NCBI RefSeq assembly: GCF_000313135.1
Contig: NW_004457263.1
Coordinates: forward strand, 47,383-61,840
Source of the DNA: Acanthamoeba castellanii str. Neff
Taxonomy: Eukaryota; Discosea; Longamoebia; Acanthamoebidae
Length of the DNA stretch: 14,458 nucleotides
Direction of reading: 5' to 3'
Shown: piece after piece, positions 1 through 9,463 of the stretch
Layout: every line of letters starts with the position of its first letter
How positions within the stretch are numbered: the first letter of the stretch is position 1
The notes under the pieces: model-generated
What the model saw: the letters and a program-made list of their open reading frames with translations, nothing else
Databases searched by the model: none
What the model was told of the DNA's origin: nothing
Made by a program: the position numbers and the translations under genes

Positions 1-3000
1 GGACGGGGGCTGCGGTGAGCCGTTGAGCGCGCCGCCCAGTCCTGCGAGCAGGGGCGAAGCCGACACCGGGGTGGCCGGCAGAGGCAGTATACCCGGCACC
101 CTGCTGGGTCCGGGATAGCCCGACTGCGGAGGAGGAGCGGGTCCTGGCCCGGGAGCAGTCGCGGAGCCGGGCGCCGCAATCTCGGGAGTGGGCTTGAAGG
201 CCCGGGGCTGAGTGCGCAGCTTGGCCTGGTCCGCGAAGAACCCCTTCAGGTCCTCCATCGACATGCACAACAGCTGCGGCGCGATGAAACGAGAAGAAGA
301 AGAAGAAGAGAGTGTAAGCAATGGGTTAGAAAGGAAAAGGAATATAGCAGGAGGGGGTGTGGCTCAACTACGTACGTTCTGTCCCTTGGCGACGCCCTGG
401 AGGGCCTTGTTCTCGGTGATGAGCACGACGTGTCGGCACTTGGCGATGTGAACGAGGGACAACTTGAGCGCCGATCGCACGACCGAGGGGATGTCCACCG
501 ACTTACTCTGCGATGTCTCATTTTCGGCAAACGCCGAGAAGATCTCCGGTCCTGTTGTGCACAGAGCAACCACATCCAGTGTCAGGCCACAAAACTACAC
601 GACTCATTGTGTGTGCGTGTGTGTGTGTGTGTGTTAATCGCGTGCGTACGTTGCTGCATCAGCTGAAGAGCGGCACTGGCGAGTGGCGACGTGTTCTTCA
701 TCTCCTGGAGCCGCGTGATGTCTTCGGGCTGGATCTTGACTATCCACTCCCGTCGCTCCTTTCCCTCCTGTGGTCACGGTGTAAGCAGGCGCCTTCTCGC
801 TGGAGTACGCATGGGCCAACAGCCCACGGTGTGGATGGGGCAAGCGAGGTGTAGGCAGCGCACCTGCGCGATCAGGGCGAGAACGGTGGCGAGCGTGGTG
901 GTCCCGCTGAGGATGTCATCGGCCAAGAGGACGATGATGCCGCCCGAGGGGTAGATGACATCGCTCGGATGCGGGGTCAGCAGGGCCTGGCGCTTGCAGC
1001 AGTTCTCCAGGTAGTCGATGCCCCGCACGAACACGATGGCCGGGTTGAGGCGGCATTCGAGCATGCCCGGCACGAGACTGGCCAATCGATGCAGATGATT
1101 CGGATGGACCTGCGGGGCGAGCCAAGAGGGAATCGCGTCAGCTTCAGACCAGACCAGGCGAAAAGCAACGAGGCCTCGAGAGAGGGAGCCCGGGTATATA
1201 CGATGATGAGGTCGGTGTTGGCGTGGTTGAGATCCTTTTCGTTGACGTAGTGAGCGCCGCCGGGTCGGGCGAGGTAGCCCACCACGCCGCTGATCCTCCG
1301 CTGCTCGGGGGTGTTCGCCCCTGAAACAAAAGAGCGAAAAAAGGCGTGTTAGTAGTGCACTCAAGTCTGCGCGAACATCGGGAAGAAAGTGGGATTGGGG
1401 GAGTGCTCACCTGCGGGAGTTTGTGCGTTGGCTGGTGGATACCCCAGGAGCGCGTAGCGGATGCCTGGCATGAAGGCCGGCTGTGGGCAGAGCGAGTGTG
1501 AGCCCCCAACAAAAGACAGAGACAGCGCGGGTTGACGGTGGTGTACCTCTTGGATGCGCGGGGAACCGCTGCCCGGTGGCGCGGCGAGCTTTTGCGCGGT
1601 CGCGGCGCCCACCGCTGCGGCGACGGAGGCCTTGGTCTTGGGGATGAGCAGGCCCGAGAGGCGGCTACTCGCCGCCGATCCGTCGGGCGCTGGCCGCATG
1701 GCGGTCGGGTAGATACAGAGATCGCTTCGCGGATACGATATCATGCACACCTGCTCACCAGCCGACGAACAGGAGATCAGTAAGTACTGGACCAAGAGGG
1801 GGCGGGGCGGGGCGGGGCGGGATCGTACCCAGTTGTTCTCTTCGAGTTGGGCGGCGAAGCGTTCGTAGGCGGCCTTGTTGGAGCCGGGCAGGACGGTGAC
1901 CGCGTGCGAGTCGGTCGATACGAGCGGCAGGGAGGTGCCCTTCTTACCGGCCAACAGGCTCACCCGGTCGCCCCACTCGCGCACGATCTTCTTGCTGCAC
2001 ACGATGAACACACACACACCACACACACACACACACACAACAACAACACGAAAAAGGTGTCGGTGTGAGCATGCCGCCGCGTAGCTGATACATGCGTCGA
2101 TGCGTGTTGCGTTTGCTCGTTAACGTACCACTCGTCGGCATGAGCAGGAACGCCGCGGAAGGAGATGGTGAAGTCGCCCATGTTGGCGCCGTCGAATGTG
2201 AGGCCGCCTCGCCAGAGGATGACGGTCTTGGTGTCGTCGATGCGTGTGCTGGTGCGCGAGGCCAGCGAGTTCGTGGCGTTGAAATTCGACGAATCAAAGT
2301 CGTTCAGCGAGTTGGGCGACGTGCGACCGCCCGGGGTGGGCGTGCCGGCCTTGGCAAAGTCCAGCGCCATGTCATCGCTCCGCAGCTGCGCAGTCAAAGC
2401 ACCGGCCTCAGCATTTAAGAAGAAAGAACGAAGAAAGAACGAAGAACGAACCTTAAAGTCGAGTGCGTTGTCGCGGTCGTTGGCAGGCTTGACCGTGAAA
2501 CTCATGTTCTCCATCCAGTCCTGCATCGTGGGAGTGCTGAGCTGTTCGCCTCCCTGCGGAACCGGACTGCCCAGCACGTTCTCCTCGCCCGTGCCCGTCA
2601 GCGTTCCTATGATGTGCATCGCGATTCGAGTTAGCTTGTGCGGTGGTGCGTGTGCGTGTGCGGTGGTGCGTGTGCGTCACACCTTCGGGGAGCGTGGGGA
2701 AGGGATTGTTGCGGATGAGCTCGCACTGATCGCAGAACCAGTCGTCCTCGGGGATCTCGTCGAGCGGTGGGAAGATGCAGAAGATGTGGTAGCCCTTGTT
2801 GCAGCCCTCGCCGTCACACAGCAGCAGCTTGTTGCCGTCGTCCCCTCGTCCGCAGCACTCGCACTTGAGGTGCTGCAACATCTCGTCCTCCTCGTTGTCG
2901 CTCTCCTCTGCACCCACACGCGCCAAACGTGAGTTAACTCAAATATAACAAAAACAAATGGATTTTAAAAAAAACAACAAATAAACAAAGGAAGGTACCC

Positions 3001-5312
3001 TCTTCCTCGTCTTCGGACACTTCGCCCCGAGCCCTGCGCTCCTGGCGCTCGCGCCGCTTGCGGTTGCGCTCGCTGCGGCGGAGGCTCTTGTTGAGCCGCC
3101 TGGGCGCTGCAGCCCCCGTGCCCAGCCCGCCCACGCGGCGCTTGGAGAGCGACTCTCCGCCGCCATTCGTGGCTGTGGTCGTGGTCGCGACGGTCTGCTG
3201 CCGCTTCCGCTTCCTCGACGCTCCGCCATTCGCCACCACTCCCTTCTCCCCGTCGTCGTCTTCCTCCTCCTCGTCCATGTCATCGTTTCCGTTCGCTGGG
3301 CTGTCCTTCTTCTCCTTGGCCGCCGTCGAGGCGTCCTTCCGGCCGTTCGACTTGGACGATGACGACGACGATGAAGAAGAGGATTTGCTTCGCGGCTTGG
3401 CGGATGCGTCCTCGTCGCTACTCGAGGCGTCCACCTCGTCGTCGTCTTCCTCCTCTTCGTCCTCGCTCTCCTGCGCCTCCCAGTCTCCGTCGTCTTCGGG
3501 CGTATCTGCCGACCGTCGGCTCCGCGAGCTCCTTCTCGATCCCCTCGTGGACTGTCGCTTGCTGGCGGCCTTCTTCTTCTTCTTCTTCTCGGCCTTCTTC
3601 TTGTTCACCTCTGCGTCCTCCTCTTCTTCGGCATCGTCCTCCTCCTCCTCCTCTTCCTGAGAAGACGCGTGTTCGCTTTCCTCTTCTTCCTCTTCGTCTT
3701 CCTCTTCTTCGCTCTTTGCGGCCTCTCGTGCCCGCTTCTTGCGTTTGTCGCGTTCCATCTTCCGTTTCTCCCGGGCCGAGGGCGGAGGTGGCGACCTCTT
3801 CCGCTTCTTCTTCCCGCTGCTGCTGCTGCTCACGGCAGAAGGGGACTTCTTCTCCTTCTTCTTGGCGGCGGCCTCCTCTTTTTCGTGGTGCGCCTTGCTC
3901 CTGGTGCGCACACTGGCCCTCCGGCTCTGCTGCTTCTCCGCCTCCCGCTTGTCGCCCGCCGTCCTCCTCTTCTTCTTCGTGGCGCTCTTTTCCTCGTCTT
4001 CCTCCTCTTCGTCACCGTCGTCGGACTCCTTCTTCTCCTTCTTCTTCTTCTCCTTCTTCTCTTTTCCATCGTCATCGCTTTCCTCCTTTTTGGGCTGCTC
4101 CTTGGCTCCTTGCTTCTTCTTTTCCTTCTTCTTTCTGCTGTTGCGTTCTTCCTGTTCGCTGCTATCGACCTCCTCCTCCTCTCCTTTCTTCTCTTCCTCG
4201 TCCATCGCGTCGTCGTCATCGTCATCTTCCTCCTCGTCTACTTTTTCCTTCTTCGTCGGCTTCTTGGACGGCGCCTTGCCCTTCTTTGCCTTCGGCTTGG
4301 CCTTTTTCTCGCCCTTGGGTGATGGCTTTACTTCCTCTTCGTCTTCTTCCTCCTCGTCTTCGCCTTCTTCTTCCTCCTCCTCCGCCTCCTCGCTTTCCTC
4401 TTTCACCTCCGCCTTCGCCTTCACCTTCTTACCGTTGATCTTTTTGTTCGACTTCTGCTTGGTATCCTCCACCTCCTCTTCCTCCTCCTCGCTCGACTCG
4501 CTATCGTCATCGTCTTTGGTCTTCTTCTTGGCAGCACGCTTGCTGCCGTTGGAGGCGTGGCTCGCAGACTTCTTTGCCGTGGTCGTCGTTGCCTTGGACT
4601 TCGACTTCGACTTCGGTTTCCGCTCCTTTTCGGCACAGCTCGGGCAGAACCAATCGCCCTGTGTTCGACACACACACACACACACAACCAAATACAGAAT
4701 TGGGAGAGGAAGAAGGTGAGACGACCAGAGCGGGCGAGAGAGGACGCCAAAAAGGTTTCGTGTGATGGGTGGGTGGGTGGTGTGCTGAGGGCATCAGCTA
4801 AACGACGAGGTCACGGACGCACCGAGGGGATCTTCTTGAGGGGTGGGTCGAGGCAGAAGGTGTGGTAGCCGTCATCGCAATCGTCGCACAGCAGCAGCTG
4901 TTCCTCATCGTGGGGTCCCTTGCACACCACGCAAACCTACACACACAACCGCAACAACAACAACGCGTTGTTGAGTAAAAATGCACAGAGAGCTCAACAA
5001 CAACGCCCGTGTTGCACCACTACGTGTAGTTGTTGTTACCTTGTGGTCCATCTCGTCTTCAGAGGAAGACGAAGAGGAAGAAGAAGACGATGATGAAGAC
5101 GACTCGCTGTTGGAAGGGCCATCGTCCTGGGATCGTCGACGAGCACCGCCTTTTCTGGTGGGCGTAGTGGTGGTTGTGCCGCGGGCCGATCGGGTGCGGG
5201 TGCCGGGCTCTGTAGGGGAGGGACGTCGCGAGCGGCGAGGTGAGCCGGGCGTCAGCAGCGAAGCCCAGCACGAGAGCAGGGCCGATGAGGGGAGACCCGG
5301 GCCGGCCTCCAT
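1..5312 (-). CDS. PHD-PHD-SPOC protein with TASOR-like C-terminal region (3' end outside window)
   Basis: Likely a nuclear chromatin or transcription regulator. Exons by eye: 5312-5040, 4936-4823, 4658-2999, 2907-2683, 2606-2452, 2406-2129, 1994-1829, 1750-1547, 1480-1411, 1320-1202, 1109-864, 767-650, 551-376, 273-1. All introns are GT-AG and all phases agree, giving at least 1,359 residues with no stop. The start at 5312 has a good context (ACC before ATGG). Domains: Ser/acidic N-terminus; PHD1, about residues 92-137 (CVVC, CDDC, HTFC, CPSC); K/E/D/S low complexity, about 138-680; PHD2, about 698-745 (ends WFCDQC); SPOC, about 870-975 (opens [10 protein letters not shown], ends DLCIYP). Residues about 1089-1290 carry a GGIIV segment, [16 protein letters not shown] and MEDLKGFF in the order I recall for TASOR DomI/DomII. 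No TASOR pseudo-PARP domain or TFIIS-like central domain is seen. PHD and SPOC calls are firm; the TASOR link is inference from memory. Confidence 0.85.
608..634 (+). repeat. (GT)n microsatellite in an intron
   Basis: A GT repeat with one GC interruption lies in the intron 649-552 of the PHD-SPOC gene. On the transcript it reads (CA)n and sits close to the 5' splice site. Confidence 0.9.
1798..1821 (+). repeat. (GGGGC)n tract inside an intron
   Basis: About four GGGGC units lie in the intron spanning 1828-1751 of the minus-strand PHD-SPOC gene, only a few bases past its 5' splice site. The pre-mRNA therefore carries the C-rich strand, and the plus DNA strand carries four G-runs that could form a quadruplex. 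Confidence 0.8.
2008..2041 (+). repeat. (CA)n microsatellite in an intron
   Basis: A CA repeat lies in the intron 2128-1995 of the PHD-SPOC gene. On the transcript it reads (TG)n and ends about 14 nt before the 3' splice site, where a pyrimidine tract would normally be. Confidence 0.9.
2999..4658 (-). other. Low-complexity K/E/D/S exon of the PHD-SPOC gene
   Basis: This single 1,660-nt exon opens with the last two zinc ligands of PHD1 (GDWFCPSC). It then encodes about 545 residues made almost only of Lys, Glu, Asp, Ser, Ala and Arg, in alternating acidic and basic blocks. The coding strand is strongly purine-rich, so the plus strand reads as TTC/TCC/CTC repeats. Such tracts are usually disordered and common in nuclear and nucleolar proteins. 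Length is likely to vary between strains, and the long open frames on the opposite strand are a by-product of composition. Confidence 0.8.
4668..4686 (+). repeat. (CA)n microsatellite in an intron
   Basis: The repeat lies in the intron 4822-4659 that splits PHD finger 1. On the transcript it is (TG)n, ending about 8 nt before the acceptor. The same intron holds a (TGGG)n tract at about 4765-4780, which reads (CCCA)n on the transcript. Confidence 0.9.
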
Positions 5313-6050
5313 GGTTGCAAGAGAGAGGCACAGCAGCCTCTTCACCCCGAAATGGAAATGGAAATGAAGTGGTAGTGGAAGTCTGCAACGTAGACGGTGA
5401 CACCCACCAGCAGCTCCGCGCGCACAGAAAAGAGCTACTACTCGAAGACGTGTCGAGTAGTAGGGCAATGTGTGTGGAAGACTCGGGGCAGCAGTACAGA
5501 ACAAAGAGGAAGTACTGGCAAGTGGTGCTATTTGGCTGCTGCGCGTGTGGTGTGGCGGCTGCGGCGGGAAGAAAGGAAGGAAAACTGAAACTGCTCTGCG
5601 TGTTGCTGATGCCCACTTGCGGACTTTGGAAGGGGGCGGGGTGCCTCTTTCCTTGGCGGTCAGATTAGGATTTATCTGACAAAAGGAGATGGAAAAAAGA
5701 CTCCAAAATAAAATTGAAAAAGGGTAATAAAATTTTGGATTTGTTTTTGTTTTTGTTTAAACAGAAAATGATGGGTGCCGCGAGTGAGCGTACCAAGAAC
5801 GGGGGTCGGGTTGGTGGGTCGGCGGCTGCGCGCGCTCCGCCGCACGGACGAACTCATTGTGGGTTTTGGACCCGGGGGGGGGGAGAGAAAGAAAGAAGGC
5901 AGGGAACAGAAGAACGGTCTGACGCTCACTCGTACCACGAGTTTGCGGGTTGATGAGGTGTGTACACGGGGGGCGTGGTGGTGTGCGTGCGCAAGAAAGA
6001 CACGAAACTGGACAAAAAGGCCCACAGATACGCGAGAGAATTGTCGACAT
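5313..6050. other. Intergenic region between TGS1 and the PHD-SPOC gene
   Basis: This 738-bp stretch separates the TGS1 stop codon from the start of the PHD-SPOC gene, both on the minus strand. It must hold the TGS1 3' end and the PHD-SPOC promoter and leader. I see no convincing coding exon, no minus-strand AATAAA and no clear TATA box. An A/T-rich patch at about 5690-5770 is the most likely boundary element. A C-run (G-run on plus) lies near 5873-5881. Confidence 0.6.
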
Positions 6051-7407
<1,357 letters not shown>

Positions 7408-7568
7408 GTTCGTGCGGGCACAGATGCCTTCTTGAAAAGAACAAAGGAAAATGGAAAGAAATATGACTCCCAAGAAAACTATTGTGGGACCGAAGGAGCA
7501 CCGTTGAGCGGTTCAATCTTCGGCCTCGATTTTTTTGTTGTTATCCCATCGGCGAGTAAAGGAGAAGA
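7408..7568. promoter_or_regulatory. Divergent promoter spacer between TGS1 and SmD3
   Basis: Only 161 bp separate the TGS1 start codon (minus strand) from the SmD3 start codon (plus strand), so both promoters and 5' leaders must fit here or overlap the genes. The spacer is more A/T-rich than its flanks, with a T-run at about 7531-7537 and a small inverted repeat (ACCG..CGGT) at about 7500-7512. No TATA box is evident. The TGS1 side has a pyrimidine-rich stretch ending in AAG on its strand, which could be a leader intron acceptor; I cannot decide this. Confidence 0.7.
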
Positions 7569-7979
7569 ATGAGTATCGGCATCCCCATCAAAGTTTTCCA
7601 TGAGGCGAAGGGCCACACGGTGACGATCGAGCTGAAGACGGGAGAGGTCTATCGGGGCCAATTGGGCGACACTGAGGACAACATGAACTGCCAGATGGCC
7701 AACATCCAGTACACGGCGAGAGATGGCCGCGTGACGAATCTCGAGCAGGTCTACATCAGAGGCAGCAAGATCCGCTTCATGATCCTTCCGGACATGCTCA
7801 AGAACGCCCCCATGTTCCGAAACGTCGATCCGAAGAAGGCGCAGGGAAGGGGAAAGGGTGCCGGCGTGCAGAAGGCCATCGGCAGAGGATTTGGACGAGG
7901 CGGGCGAGGCGGCTCCAGGGGCGGCGATAGAGGAGGCAGGGGCGGCGACAGAGGAGGAAGGGGCGGCCCCAGGCAGTAA
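7569..7979 (+). CDS. SNRPD3: Small nuclear ribonucleoprotein Sm D3
   Basis: SmD3 is one of seven Sm proteins that form the ring around the Sm site of U1, U2, U4 and U5 snRNAs. It assembles in the cytoplasm and works in the nuclear spliceosome. The 136-aa product starts [13 protein letters not shown], as SmD3 proteins do, and matches the family along its whole length. Sm1 covers about residues 14-48, with the EDNMNCQM segment at 36-43. Sm2 includes [10 protein letters not shown] (61-70), whose Arg-Gly-Ser contacts RNA, followed by [10 protein letters not shown]. The tail (about 106-136) is built of [10 protein letters not shown] repeats, the type that receives symmetric arginine dimethylation and binds SMN-like Tudor domains. 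The gene has no intron, unlike its intron-rich neighbours, and is transcribed away from TGS1 across a 161-bp spacer. Confidence 0.97.
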   Translation: MSIGIPIKVFHEAKGHTVTIELKTGEVYRGQLGDTEDNMNCQMANIQYTARDGRVTNLEQVYIRGSKIRFMILPDMLKNAPMFRNVDPKKAQGRGKGAGVQKAIGRGFGRGGRGGSRGGDRGGRGGDRGGRGGPRQ

Positions 7980-8156
7980 ACTTTCTCTCGCTACGCTTCC
8001 CACACCCACACAAACGATAAATTAGAACTCTTCTTCTCCATCTCTTCGCACCATCGCACTGGGTTCGACTTCCTTCGCGTGATCAATCCAATTTCTCCTT
8101 TTCATTTCGATTTCGCTCTTTATGTGTAGATGATTGCCGGTTACGAATGATCATTC
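7980..8156. other. SmD3 3' flank
   Basis: Pyrimidine-rich sequence follows the SmD3 stop, with an ATAAATTA element at about 8018-8025 that could act as a weak poly(A) signal. No canonical AATAAA and no coding potential are seen. The next feature runs toward it from the minus strand. Confidence 0.5.
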
Positions 8157-9180
8157 TCACTGTCTTGCAAGTGAGTCGTCGGTAGCTTCCTTCATCCCAT
8201 AGGCCTGCAGTGTGCGCAGTCGGGTGTCCTCGACCGGCCCTCCTCCAGAGATGCCGAGACACAGGAATGTCAGTGTTGGCCCCCAGCGCAGCAAAGGGCA
8301 GCCGGGAGGCGCGCACACGCGCGTGGCGCACCAGTGGTGAGTGGCAGAGGCGCTGAAAGGCCAAGCCGCGAAGCCCACACACACGTAACTGCCAAAAGTT
8401 AGAAAAGCATGTGTGCGCGTGTGCCATCGTGGTTGGGTGTGTTTGTCGTGTGTGTTTGTGTGTGACGAATTTGCCGTGGTGCGTGACCAAAAGCAGTCAA
8501 AGAGGTGCAGGGAAGAGATGCGTCACAGCGATGGCTGTGGAGGGACTCAACTTCGTTGAAGCGTTAGTCCACAAGTTGGGCGAGTGGCAGGGAGTACTGG
8601 TTGTCTTGAGGGAGAGCAATGCCATCGTGGTGTGCACGCGCTGTTTGGTTATAACATCCAGTGAAGACGTGGCCTTGTCCAACAGAATCACCTGTGGACT
8701 GTGCAACCACAACAACTGTCAGGCGAAAGCACAAACCAATGTGGTGAAGAGGAAGATATGAGGGCTCACTGCACACATGTGTGTCTCACCTCCTGGGCCA
8801 ATCACCAAGATTAACTGACTTTTGCCTTCAAGGCACTCTTCCAGGCTCTTGCCAATGTTGACTTCCCTGGCAGGCCATTCAGCTTGCCCATGCTCATTCT
8901 TTGTTGCCATTGTGAGGTGCTGGTGAACCTGGACTGGTTCATCAAGCAGTACCACCTGGGCTTGGCCAATGGCAATGGCAGCTCTGGGTAGCATACTGCT
9001 GGGTCCCCTGACATTCACCAGCACAGATGCACTACTACACAGACCTCTGATACAGGCATATTGTTTGTGTCTGTGGCAGGCAGAATATGCAGGTTGGTGT
9101 ATTGCCTGGAGTTCAGGCTCATGCTGGGGTAGCTGACCTGCATGGTCAACAAACACAATCTCCAAACCACTCAACAACAC
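8157..9180 (-). pseudogene. ABC-exporter fragment (ABCC-like), apparently decayed
   Basis: On the minus strand the segment encodes pieces in ABC-transporter order. Near 9000-8950, LPRAAIAIGQAQV resembles the end of an ABCC membrane domain. Then come EWPAREVNIG and LILVIGPGG (about 8800), like the run-up to a Walker A loop, but the GKST that should follow is absent. At 8690-8640 there is a Walker B plus D-loop, QVILLDKATSSLD, with Lys in place of the catalytic Glu. A possible intron (GTACTC..CTCCACAG, about 8615-8550) then joins to IAVTH, an H-loop. This gives 31 residues from the Lys to the His, the normal spacing. A tail ending GMKEATDDSLARQ and a TGA at 8157 looks like a C-terminus. The helical subdomain and LSGGQ signature between Walker A and B are missing. 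I read it as a deleted, decaying gene; a mis-assembled or functional partial gene is possible. The exon structure is uncertain. Confidence 0.45.
8410..8465 (+). repeat. GT-rich microsatellite
   Basis: An imperfect TG/GT tract with GC interruptions lies within the ABC fragment, between the H-loop segment and the C-terminal tail. On the minus strand it is CA-rich, so it probably belongs to an intron of the former gene. Confidence 0.8.
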
Positions 9181-9415
9181 CAGCTCATGCCCTCACAGAA
9201 GAGGTTCCACTATCACAAGGAGCTATTCAAGACCAAGGAGGCAGTGCAGTTTCTCACTCTTGCCTTGTGGTGGGTCACCACCCTGCTGCTGTTGTTACCA
9301 GTCACAGTGTGAACAAGAATTCTTTCTTTTCTTTCTTTTGTTGGCTTTTGTTTGTGGGAGTTTGCCAACTTTGTCTCTTCTCCCATTGCCTCTCTTTCTC
9401 TTTTGTACTTTCTTG
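8726..9415. other. CpG-free island
   Basis: I find no CG dinucleotide from the one at 8724-8725 to the one at 9416-9417, about 690 bp. TG and CA are frequent throughout. Flanking sequence on both sides is CpG-rich. The block covers the upstream half of the ABC fragment and the downstream flank of the BET gene. It suggests old cytosine methylation with deamination, or an origin in different DNA. Confidence 0.85.
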
Positions 9416-9463
9416 TCGTCGTGAGGGACCGATCAGGTTCTTCTTCCTCTTCTTCTTCCTCTT
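9181..9463. other. BET gene 3' flank
   Basis: The stretch holds the downstream flank of the minus-strand BET gene. It is purine-rich on that strand and has no canonical AATAAA. No supported gene is seen on either strand. Confidence 0.5.

Noticed and set aside
2934..4691. A separate 585-aa gene starting near 4691
   Set aside because: Its first residues come from an intronic TG repeat. GDWFCPSC must complete the PHD finger begun in the exon ending at 4823, so it is an internal exon.
3359..4719. Plus-strand open frames of 200-359 codons opposite the PHD-SPOC gene
   Set aside because: They are poly-Ser, poly-Phe/Leu or Pro/Arg shadows of the purine-rich charged exon and have no domain.
8811..9014. 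GLPGKSTLAR as a Walker A motif in another minus-strand frame
   Set aside because: It lacks two residues of GxxGxGKST, its frame closes soon after, and it competes with the better ABC-ordered frame; probably chance.
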